64,000 bases of DNA from JBASEY01 sp964404285. GTDB taxonomy: Bacteria > CSSED10-310. The notes under the pieces are model-generated. The model was not told the origin of the DNA. It did not search any database and worked only from the letters and a program-made list of their open reading frames with translations. The stretch is taken from the NCBI GenBank assembly GCA_964404285.1, contig CAYOJK010000001.1:186001-250000 (forward strand). The letters are read 5' to 3'. The position numbers and the translations under genes are program-made. Shown piece after piece: positions 17,756 through 25,738 of the stretch; within the stretch, counting starts at the first letter, position 1, and every line of letters starts with the position of its first letter.

Positions 17756-18919
17756 TTATGATCCTTTCTTCCACAGCGGTGACATCAAACGGAGTCTCTC
17801 GACTATTCCGGGAAGCTCTTGGATAACCAAATCAATATCATTGTCAGTTGTAGATTGGGTAGTCGAAAAAACTAATGAGCCTTGGGCGTCGGCATGTTCT
17901 ATGCCAAGGGTTGTCAATATTGGTGAGATTTTTAAATCTTTTGCTGTGCAAGAAGAACCACTTGAAGCTTGGATATTTTTCATGTCCAACATCAGCAGCA
18001 GGGCTTCCCCTTCAACAAAGCGAACCAATAACGATACATGTCCGGGAATACGGTCAACTGGGTGCCCCGTCAACTCAACAGCTTCGATCTGTGAAAGCCC
18101 TTTCCATAGATTTTCTTGAAGATGCCGAGCTTTATTCATTCGATCAGACATTGTATCAGCGGCAATTTCAGCCGCCAAACCGAATCCGGCAATAGCAGGA
18201 ACATTTTCAAGTCCCGGTCTTCGGTGTCTCTCCTGTAATCCGCCATAAAACATCGGCATCAGTGAAACGCCTCTTTTTAAATATAAAGCTGCAGCTCCAG
18301 GGGGTCCACCAAACTGGGTGCCGGAAAAGCTAAGAGCGTCGACATTCAACTGTTTGACATCTACAGGCATCCATCCAACAGCATCCACCGCATCACAGTG
18401 AAACAACGCTTTTGCTTCAGAGGCTTTTTCCGCTAGGAATTGGATATCCTGTATTGTGCCGATTTCCGGATTGGCCATCTGTATCGATACTAATAGAGTG
18501 TCGTTATCTAATATTTTCAGATATGCTTCTTTATCAACTTTTCCATCAATTTGTACCGGAAGCGTAATAATCTCATACCCTTCTTTTTCTAGAGTTTTAG
18601 CCGCATTCATAACAGAGACATGTTCGATTGCTGAAACTAAAATTCTTCGCTTCTGGCTGGAACGAGCTGCAGAGCGCACAAGGCCAAAAATCCCCATGTT
18701 AACGGACTCTGTTCCATTCGCCACAAATATAATTTCAGCCGGCTCTGCGGCAATCAATTTCGCAACTTTTCGTCGGGATTCTTCTAGAATTTGTTTCATA
18801 TAAGAACTTTTGCGGTATGGACTCAGCGGATTAAAACCCTGCTTGGTTAAAAGCTCCTGCATCCAATCCACAACTTCCGATAAAACGGGAGCCCCTGATA
18901 TACGATCAAGATAAGCCAT
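17756..18919 (-). CDS. IscS/NifS-family cysteine desulfurase homologue lacking the PLP lysine
   Basis: The 387-residue protein is a class V fold-type I PLP enzyme of the IscS/NifS family: NGTESVNMGIFG, SAIEHVSV (His of the PLP stack), MANPEIG, the PLP Asp in HCDAVDAVG, and the mobile-loop cysteine C324 in SSGSSCTAKD. The usual SGHK segment reads SGTQ, so the Schiff-base lysine (K206 in E. coli IscS) is Gln202 and the preceding His is Thr201. The Gln of DATQSVG is also Asp here. The nucleotide reading (ACC CAG) is unambiguous and the frame is intact. It sits directly upstream of iscU. It may be a non-classical desulfurase, a sulfur carrier/scaffold, or use another lysine. Confidence 0.85.
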   Translation of the reverse strand: MAYLDRISGAPVLSEVVDWMQELLTKQGFNPLSPYRKSSYMKQILEESRRKVAKLIAAEPAEIIFVANGTESVNMGIFGLVRSAARSSQKRRILVSAIEHVSVMNAAKTLEKEGYEIITLPVQIDGKVDKEAYLKILDNDTLLVSIQMANPEIGTIQDIQFLAEKASEAKALFHCDAVDAVGWMPVDVKQLNVDALSFSGTQFGGPPGAAALYLKRGVSLMPMFYGGLQERHRRPGLENVPAIAGFGLAAEIAADTMSDRMNKARHLQENLWKGLSQIEAVELTGHPVDRIPGHVSLLVRFVEGEALLLMLDMKNIQASSGSSCTAKDLKISPILTTLGIEHADAQGSLVFSTTQSTTDNDIDLVIQELPGIVERLRLMSPLWKKGS

Positions 18920-19076
18920 CTGTTACTCCTTTCCACTTGGCCGGAACAACCGACCGACTGTTAACGGTTATCCAGGTCAATCACCAGAATTAATTAACCG
19001 TCATAGTTTAGATACTCAAGTATCTTTGGAGTTTCAAAATAAAGTTCGGTGTTAGACAGCTACAAGGTTGTATACC

Positions 19077-19104
19077 TTGAAAAATATAAACAATCCATGA
19101 TAAA
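19077..19104 (+). promoter_or_regulatory. Candidate promoter for the receiver/PATAN gene
   Basis: TTGAAA (19077-19082) and GATAAA (19099-19104) are separated by 16 nt in the 242-bp gap between divergent genes, 57 nt before the start codon. The matches are moderate (five and four of six). Confidence 0.35.
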
Positions 19105-19161
19105 TTAGTTTTGGTTTGAAACGAAATGTGCATATAGGTACCGGGGAAAAGGAGACTATTC

Positions 19162-21285
19162 ATGGCTAAGCGGAGTATACTTATCCTTGAGCGAAATGAA
19201 AAAATACGCGCCACACTGCAAAGTGCGGTAAAACGTGCTGGTTTTGAGTTTTATGATTTGACTTCCAGTGAAAAGCTTTTTCGATTTTTAAATTCACAAC
19301 CCGTTGACGTCATTCTGACCAACTCTTCGCAACAGGGAATCGGCACGCGATCACTATGTACAACTTTACGAAATGATCCTCAATACAAACGTTTTCCTTT
19401 AATAATACTGTATGGAAAACCCGGAAAAATATCTCGAGTCGATTACTTGAATCAAGGCGCCGATGATTTTGTCGAGATGCCTTTTTCACCTGTAGAACTA
19501 ATGGATATCGTAAAGTCACGTTTGCGGCCTTTTGAAGATATAAGGCCTAGCGTTCCATCTGAAGCGGATAAGCTGGCTAGAAGCCTCAAATCTAAATTCT
19601 CTGTCCCTCCTCTTGAAAGCAAAGGAGATCTTGAAGCTGTACCCCCAGCCGCCATTCTTGCACGTTTGTTTATCCACAAAGAATCTGGAGTGCTGGATTT
19701 AATTGTCAATAAAGAAACCCGAACGCTTTATTTTAAAAACGGCGATTTGATTTTTGCTGAGACTTTGTCAAAAAAAGATGATATCGATGAATATCTCGCG
19801 AGAAATCGAGCTGGTAGCGGATCAGGAAAAGAACTGATCGCGGCACGGGTTCAATCTGGTGGCCCGAAAAGTGACCCCAACACCTATGCCATGATTTTAA
19901 AAGAATCAAAACTACTCGATCCTCAAAATTTTACCTGGTGGCTCAACATGTACTTGATCGACATGATAGCCAATCTTTTTATTAAGCCTATCGGGGTATA
20001 TCAATGGCAAAGCTTGGATATTCCAGAATATGCTTCACAAATGTCGCTCAAACCATTTTGCACTCCTACGCTACTTTTTGAAGGTATCAGACGAGTGAAA
20101 AAATGGTGGACTCATCGAGAATTACTGCCGGCGCCAACCAGTATCCCGCATTTATCACCTGATTTTCCCGAAAAAGCTGAACAATATGGTCTTACGTTAC
20201 AAGAAATGGCTATGATGCAAATAGTTGATGGGAAACGCACACTTCGAAACATTGGTGAAATGTGCCATGTCGTTTTTCCACAAATTGAAAACTATATTTA
20301 TGCATGTAATCAACTGGAAATACTGGCATTTGACTTGGAAGTAGATGAATCTAAACAAGAAGAGATCGACATCTACCAAGTAATAGATATTCCTGATGAG
20401 CCTGAAAGCGAAAACGTAGCGCCTCCTGTTTTTGTTTCAAAGACGGACACCGGCAAAGGTTATGAGGCTATATCGACGGAAACGAATGTGCAGGCTCGCC
20501 GAGGACCCCAGTCGCTAGAAGAAAGCGCTGCGAATACCCAGAAAAGAACTTCGTTTACATTAATTGAACCCAGTTTTGACCTGACCGAGGGTTCTTTGGA
20601 AGATGTGCATATTCTGGCTATTTTCCAACGGTGTATCATGCACGACTTTACAGGCGAAATCACATGTCGAAAAGAAGACACTAAAAAAACTGTTTTCTGG
20701 AAACGCGGTAGGATTATTTCATCTGTTACAAACAAAGATGAGGAGCGTCTTGACAACTTTCTATTCCGAAAGAATATGATAACTGAAGAGCAGTTGAATC
20801 AATTGAAAGCCGCGCCGCCAAACTTAATTGGTTCACCGAATGAAATTATTCGACTTAAAATACTGCCTATCGACAAGCTTTTCACAGCCGTCAAAGAACA
20901 ACTCGAAACCTCCCTATTTGATTTGTTGACATGGCAGGAAGGCTCCTACTCTTGTCTTCCTGGTTCGACACCGGACAGAGACTCGGTGCCATTGGATCTG
21001 TCAGCACAAGGACTTATTCTGGATGCTATGCATACAGCTGACTTTTCAAACAATTGGCTTGACCATCTTCCCGACAGCACAGTTTTTTATGGAAAAAAGC
21101 CAATGTCTGAGCAAGTAAAAGGTGTTTCTTTAACACCATTGGAACGACGAATTACCAGTATGTTTTCCGAGCCTTATCAAGTATCTGCTATTTTCCACAT
21201 GCTTGATTATCCGGAAAAAGATATCCTTTTAAGCCTTTTCACTTTAGAAATGGCGGATATTATCAAACGCTATCAACCTTTATAG
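19162..21285 (+). CDS. Degenerate receiver domain with two PATAN (DUF4388) domains
   Basis: The 707-residue protein starts with a CheY-like domain (about 1-125), but the acidic pair is ER (LILERNE), the phosphoacceptor position in DVILTNSSQ is Asn, and the KPF lysine is Met (VEMPFSP). It therefore probably does not accept phosphate. Two PATAN/DUF4388 modules follow: one at about 145-230 (AILARLFIHKESGVLDL, TLYFKNGDLIFAET) and one at about 475-590 (HILAIFQRCIMHDFTGEI, TVFWKRGRIISSV). PATAN domains occur in gliding, chemotaxis-like and pilus regulators. AAGGAG precedes the ATG. The downstream genes (PLD-like protein, hisS) follow closely and may be co-transcribed. Confidence 0.8.
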   Translation: MAKRSILILERNEKIRATLQSAVKRAGFEFYDLTSSEKLFRFLNSQPVDVILTNSSQQGIGTRSLCTTLRNDPQYKRFPLIILYGKPGKISRVDYLNQGADDFVEMPFSPVELMDIVKSRLRPFEDIRPSVPSEADKLARSLKSKFSVPPLESKGDLEAVPPAAILARLFIHKESGVLDLIVNKETRTLYFKNGDLIFAETLSKKDDIDEYLARNRAGSGSGKELIAARVQSGGPKSDPNTYAMILKESKLLDPQNFTWWLNMYLIDMIANLFIKPIGVYQWQSLDIPEYASQMSLKPFCTPTLLFEGIRRVKKWWTHRELLPAPTSIPHLSPDFPEKAEQYGLTLQEMAMMQIVDGKRTLRNIGEMCHVVFPQIENYIYACNQLEILAFDLEVDESKQEEIDIYQVIDIPDEPESENVAPPVFVSKTDTGKGYEAISTETNVQARRGPQSLEESAANTQKRTSFTLIEPSFDLTEGSLEDVHILAIFQRCIMHDFTGEITCRKEDTKKTVFWKRGRIISSVTNKDEERLDNFLFRKNMITEEQLNQLKAAPPNLIGSPNEIIRLKILPIDKLFTAVKEQLETSLFDLLTWQEGSYSCLPGSTPDRDSVPLDLSAQGLILDAMHTADFSNNWLDHLPDSTVFYGKKPMSEQVKGVSLTPLERRITSMFSEPYQVSAIFHMLDYPEKDILLSLFTLEMADIIKRYQPL

Positions 21286-21304
21286 ATCAGGAACCGACGG
21301 AGCA

Positions 21305-22438
21305 ATGCAAGGCTATCTCTTCCCACTTCAACGATTCGGTAGTCCTGATCCCTATCGAATTCTGACAGAAAAGATCATACCGTCAGCCAAACGATCCATC
21401 TTACTGGTCGACCCGAATCCTGCTGATGACATACTAAAGCTATTGAGCTCCACCTGTGAATCCTTGGTTAGCAAGCGAGTATTAATTCGTCGTGATCTTC
21501 TGAATTTAGGTGATTCCAAACCTCCTGATATCATGAAACCGGACACGCGACATTTGATACAAAAAGCCTGTATCGACATTCGGGCAATTGGTGGCCTTGC
21601 TGCACGCCTGGTGATTGTCGATGACAACGCATATATAATTTCCGGTAGTTATGAGGCAGATTTAAGTTGGGGAGTTGAGTTGAACCCAGTCGATTCACAA
21701 CCTACTGTTGATTATTGGAATAGGGTATTCAATCACGCCATTCGTATTACTGATCCTTATGCAATGGAAATTTGGGACCAGTATCTTGACAGATTCTGGA
21801 CAGGTAAAGTTCATCCTGATGATGTAATTGCGCTTTATAACGGTCGAGGCGTTTTTGTCGACATTCAAGTCCGTATCTTCTCGGGCTACAGGCAAATAAC
21901 CCTGTATCCATTTTTTTCGTCGATCCGAAACGCGCCTCGTGGCCCTTTCATCCGCTGGAAACTTATCGATTCAAAACATTTTAGGATATTGAATAGGCAT
22001 GCTTCACGGATTCATGGTTTGAAATCACTGGGCTTTGTTCGAGATACTCCTGCCGGCGCCTACTTGCTTCGTTCTGATATCAGAACTTGGGATAAATTAT
22101 TTCGTGAAAGGGAGCAAGAATTCAAACAGATCATCGTCGATTACTTGGATAAGCATTATTTGCCTATGCGTGAAGATGCATTTCTAGACCTGCGCAATCA
22201 ATATCTTGATGTTTTGAAAGAACTCAAAAAACAAAAGGTATTATTACCTTTAGTCGATACTGAATTTATTGAGGACGAAGTTCAGGAAATATTTAAGAAA
22301 CACTATCCGGACAAAGAAACATTGCATTATGCCTGCCAAGCCAGGTATATCCTTTATGGGTTACATCCCACTGCTGCCAATGATCGGAAATTGATGGACA
22401 ACCTGTCATCCTCCATCACAGCAAACGTTTTATTGTAG
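21305..22438 (+). CDS. Protein with a degenerate phospholipase D-like domain
   Basis: This 377-residue protein has an N-terminal region (about 1-160) that follows the PLD fold pattern: a strand ILLVDPN, a regulatory-like region, and then AARLVIVDDNAYIISGS, which corresponds to the HxKxxxxDxxxxxxGS motif with the His and Lys replaced (AxR). Catalysis by the PLD mechanism therefore looks lost. The C-terminal half is helical and charged with no recognised motif (FKQIIVDYLDKHYLPM, FIEDEVQEIFKKHY). It starts 19 nt after the PATAN gene and precedes hisS by 27 nt, so the three probably form one transcript. The pairing with a PATAN protein suggests a signalling or structural role, not established. 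Confidence 0.6.
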   Translation: MQGYLFPLQRFGSPDPYRILTEKIIPSAKRSILLVDPNPADDILKLLSSTCESLVSKRVLIRRDLLNLGDSKPPDIMKPDTRHLIQKACIDIRAIGGLAARLVIVDDNAYIISGSYEADLSWGVELNPVDSQPTVDYWNRVFNHAIRITDPYAMEIWDQYLDRFWTGKVHPDDVIALYNGRGVFVDIQVRIFSGYRQITLYPFFSSIRNAPRGPFIRWKLIDSKHFRILNRHASRIHGLKSLGFVRDTPAGAYLLRSDIRTWDKLFREREQEFKQIIVDYLDKHYLPMREDAFLDLRNQYLDVLKELKKQKVLLPLVDTEFIEDEVQEIFKKHYPDKETLHYACQARYILYGLHPTAANDRKLMDNLSSSITANVLL

Positions 22439-22465
22439 GACTTTTTTTATACCGGGAGAGTATCA

Positions 22466-23785
22466 ATGCCTCAGACAAAAAAATTACCGGTGACATCGTA
22501 CCGTGGAACGCGAGATTTTTATCCTGAAGATATGCAAATACGTAAGCATATTTTTGGCATAATGCGCCGCGTAGCTGAATCGTTTGGCTATGAAGAATAC
22601 GATGGTCCCATGCTTGAAAGCTTTGAACTATATGCTGCCAAAAGTGGCGACGAACTGGTCAATGAACAGCTATATCATTTCCTTGATCGAGGTAACCGGC
22701 ATGTGGCTATTCGGCCTGAAATGACACCCACAGTGGCCAGAATGGTAGCCGCCCGTATCTCAGACCTTCCAAGACCGATTCGCTGGTTTAGTTTTCCAAA
22801 TCTATGGCGCTACGAAAAACCTCAAAGGGGACGATTGCGGGAACACTGGCAATTCAATGTCGATATTCTTGGATCAGATGTCATCGATGCCGATCAAGAA
22901 ATTATTGAGATTGCATCCCAGGTAATGTTCAATTTAGGCGCAGATAAAGATGATTTCTCTATTCATATCTCAAATAGAAAAATCCTAACCTTCTTTCTAC
23001 AAACAGTTTTGAAGCTGCCGGAATCTCTATGGCCACACCTTTACCGTGCTATAGACAAACGATCAAAAATAACAACCGAAGCTTTCAATGAAATGCTGTC
23101 TGAATTAAAACTAAGTTCTACTCAGATAGATGAAATACACACCTATTTAAATCTGACGGATCGTGAGATCGACCAGCATCCTGTTTCCGAATCGCCCGCT
23201 TTTAAGGACATCAATCGTTTATGGGAGGGTTTGGCTGCTCAGGGTTTAGACAAAGTCTGCAGGCTTGATTTTTCTATTGTAAGAGGGTTGGACTATTACA
23301 CCGGCACGGTATTTGAGATGTATGACATGGCTCCTGAAAATCGACGAGCTTTGTTTGGAGGGGGACGATACGACAATTTGGTTGGATTGTTTTCAAAAGA
23401 ACGTGTCTCCGGTGTTGGTTTCGGGATGGGCGATGTCACAATAGGCGATTTTTTACAGACTCATGGTCTTCTCCCTCTAACAACACCACCGGCACAGATT
23501 CATGTTGCCTTATTCAGTGATGAAATGCGTAACACAACATCTTCTTTGGCCAACATGCTTCGTGCCGAAGGATTGAAAACAACATGCCAATTAGAACCTT
23601 CGAAATTAGGTAAACAGTTTAAATGGGCTGATACCCAAAAAATACCTATTGTTGTCCTTCAGGGGCCAGATGAATTGTCGCTCAATCACGCACAAGTAAA
23701 ACACTTAGCGTCACACACCCAAATTACAGTGCCGATAACTGAATTGGTTCAAACAGTAAAAAAATTACTCAATATCGATATCTGA
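22466..23785 (+). CDS. hisS: Histidyl-tRNA synthetase
   Basis: The 439-residue class II synthetase shows motif 2 (FRYEKPQRGRLREHWQF-like, with REHWQFNVDILG), the histidine-specific LDYYTGTVFEMYD, and motif 3 with the GGGRYDNLVG segment; the C-terminal anticodon-binding domain is present. It charges tRNA-His. GGGAGAG lies 5 nt before the ATG. Its last 21 nt overlap the end of the convergent sensor gene on the other strand. It appears to be the third gene behind the PATAN and PLD-like genes, an unusual setting for a synthetase. Confidence 0.96.
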   Translation: MPQTKKLPVTSYRGTRDFYPEDMQIRKHIFGIMRRVAESFGYEEYDGPMLESFELYAAKSGDELVNEQLYHFLDRGNRHVAIRPEMTPTVARMVAARISDLPRPIRWFSFPNLWRYEKPQRGRLREHWQFNVDILGSDVIDADQEIIEIASQVMFNLGADKDDFSIHISNRKILTFFLQTVLKLPESLWPHLYRAIDKRSKITTEAFNEMLSELKLSSTQIDEIHTYLNLTDREIDQHPVSESPAFKDINRLWEGLAAQGLDKVCRLDFSIVRGLDYYTGTVFEMYDMAPENRRALFGGGRYDNLVGLFSKERVSGVGFGMGDVTIGDFLQTHGLLPLTTPPAQIHVALFSDEMRNTTSSLANMLRAEGLKTTCQLEPSKLGKQFKWADTQKIPIVVLQGPDELSLNHAQVKHLASHTQITVPITELVQTVKKLLNIDI

Positions 23786-24817
23786 GGTGCGTCGTCTATC
23801 TAAAGCATTGAAAACCAGAGCTCTCTGAACCCTATAAAATATTATAAGAGTAATAATTGTTAGCCCAACAGCGACACCTGTGAGTTTTTTAGCGATTCCG
23901 TCTGCATCGGCCAAAATCTGATCTTCACGTGCTGTAACAACAATGATCCATTGAAGTGGGGAAAAAGATTCCACCCAGGCATTCCGCTTAAAACCATAAT
24001 TATCCTTATATTGGACAGCTCCTTTTCGAATAGATATCAGATTCGATGCTCCTGCCAACTCATCTAATTCGCCTTCACGCATTTCGGGATGCGCGATAAT
24101 TTCTCTGTTCTCTAAGGATAAAAGCATGGCAATTCCACCTGCAGGAGCATGGTAGTTGGAAATATAATCTCGAAGCCCCCTGTATTGCTGGTCTGCAAAC
24201 TGGGCGCTTAAAGGATCTTCGCTCATGCTTTCAACCGTGATAATCCACCCCCACCCATGTATTAAACGGTGTATCAGGATTCTATCCATCGTCTCTGCTT
24301 CGCCTGGATACCTCCAAGAAAACCGTATTTCTCCCGAATCTGCTTCCAATAAAGCTTGAACCCATTGATTTTCAGATAAATCAAAACCTTTGGGAAGCAT
24401 GGGACAATAAACGATCTCACCCTTAGTGTTGAAAATAGATATGAGGTAATTGTGTTTCTGTGACAGATCCATAACAATATTTAAAAATACATCCCGCCCT
24501 CTGTTATAAGGGAGATTTTTTCGAGCTGTTTCCAACTCCAGCTCTCTAGCTGTGCGATGTAATGTATCTGCCAATACAATTTGATTTTTACGCAAAATTT
24601 GTTCTCGATGAATTTGAAAGTTCTGGACTATGTCATAACGTGCTCTGACGACATCCAGCAACGCTGAGGCAATCTCTTGCTGCTCCCTTTCCACTTGTCG
24701 CATTGCAAGATCTCTTGCCCAATCCCACGTTAGATAAATTACCCCAAATGTCGGTAGAAGCATCAAAATAAAGCTTACTATACTGTATGAAGTCGTTATG
24801 AATTTAAATCTGCCCAT
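23765..24817 (-). CDS. Membrane sensor with Cache-like extracytoplasmic domain and no output domain
   Basis: This 350-residue protein has a TM helix at about 10-32, an extracytoplasmic part of about 270 residues with a long helical lead-in and a PAS-like Cache pattern (YLISIFNTKGEIVY, MLLSLENREIIAHPEM, SPLQWIIVVTA), a second TM helix (about 312-333) and a cytoplasmic tail of only some 17 residues. It matches the sensory half of chemoreceptors or histidine kinases with no HAMP, kinase or cyclase. It may act by interaction with another membrane protein, or be a truncated receptor. No clear ribosome binding site precedes the ATG. Its end overlaps the hisS end by 21 nt. Confidence 0.65.
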   Translation of the reverse strand: MGRFKFITTSYSIVSFILMLLPTFGVIYLTWDWARDLAMRQVEREQQEIASALLDVVRARYDIVQNFQIHREQILRKNQIVLADTLHRTARELELETARKNLPYNRGRDVFLNIVMDLSQKHNYLISIFNTKGEIVYCPMLPKGFDLSENQWVQALLEADSGEIRFSWRYPGEAETMDRILIHRLIHGWGWIITVESMSEDPLSAQFADQQYRGLRDYISNYHAPAGGIAMLLSLENREIIAHPEMREGELDELAGASNLISIRKGAVQYKDNYGFKRNAWVESFSPLQWIIVVTAREDQILADADGIAKKLTGVAVGLTIITLIIFYRVQRALVFNALDRRRTSDIDIE

Positions 24818-24945
24818 GAGATATCACACGTTATCACTATCCAATCAAACAATTTTTCCGGGTGGTGAACCAGAAAAATTCGTTCTTATTTTTATCATGG
24901 AGCTGATTTTCGGGCAACCCATAGAATAGTCCGTGTTGTCTCGAA

Positions 24946-25371
24946 CTACTCACACTTTCCAACATGGACAACTCGAGCACGCAGGACGAGGTTTTTTTCA
25001 GGTAAAGATAAAACCAAGCGTGGTATTCTGGTTCCAGGTTTCAAATCCTGGTTTTTTGACAGAAGAATACAACAACCTAACGGCGATAAATTCACCAAAG
25101 GCACATCGGGATAGAGCCCTCCTCGCACAGTTGACAAATCGATACTAACCAGAATCCCGAGTTCACGAACATCGAGCCGATGGTGACAACGCCTTTCACC
25201 ACGCCAAATTTCTGATTTTTCTTCACCGACAGCCGGCTTGGCTTCCGGATACAATTTTTTCTCCATTTTTGCCAGATTCAAGTTCAGAAGATATCTTTCC
25301 CAGTGCGTCAATTTGTCAAATTCAAGCCCAGCCAATAAGCCATCACTTGTTATTTGCCTAGATGATTTCAT
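24946..25371 (-). CDS. PilZ-like domain protein
   Basis: The 141-residue protein has an N-terminal helical segment (about 1-45) and then a PilZ-like beta-barrel: an arginine-rich GERRCHHR segment corresponding to the RxxxR cyclic-di-GMP loop, followed by PLVNLSPLGCCIL in place of the canonical (D/N)xSxxG strand, and ending RARVVHVGKC. PilZ proteins bind cyclic-di-GMP and control motility or surface structures. A PAS-GGDEF-HD-GYP enzyme is encoded in this window. AGGAG is 15 nt upstream of the ATG, longer than ideal. The domain call is by motif pattern only. Confidence 0.6.
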   Translation of the reverse strand: MKSSRQITSDGLLAGLEFDKLTHWERYLLNLNLAKMEKKLYPEAKPAVGEEKSEIWRGERRCHHRLDVRELGILVSIDLSTVRGGLYPDVPLVNLSPLGCCILLSKNQDLKPGTRIPRLVLSLPEKNLVLRARVVHVGKCE

Positions 25372-25738
25372 TTTTTCTGTCTGGTTCTCCTGTATTCTAA
25401 GGATGAAAATACTTTTAAACTAAACGGCTTTTAGAATCAAGCAAATTTTTCATTCTTAAAAAAACAGCATTGCATTTTATGGGTTATAGATTCTGAATTC
25501 CAATACTTGGAAATTAGTTATTGGACATTGGATATTGAATCTCCCATACCTTACACCTCACCACTCCCTGCTTCTTGCTTCAGTATGCTTTATTCCAAAG
25601 AAATAGCTCACCGACTACCGAATCGTTTTCACGCATGTACAGTTGCATCAAACAGCTCTATTTCGTAGACTTGACATGATAATATCGAAGGATCGGATCC
25701 ATAAAAGATTGTCGAGGAGGAAGAGAAGTCGAGGTTAT
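25372..25738. other. Intergenic region between divergent PilZ-like and BNR genes
   Basis: This 367-bp AT-rich gap holds promoters for two divergent genes. A small cluster of TTGGA repeats (25507-25511, 25521-25525, 25528-25532) is the only internal pattern. TTGACA occurs at about 25671 without a convincing -10. No RNA gene or reading frame with a good start is visible; an extended start of the following gene at 25643 lacks a ribosome binding site. Confidence 0.4.
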
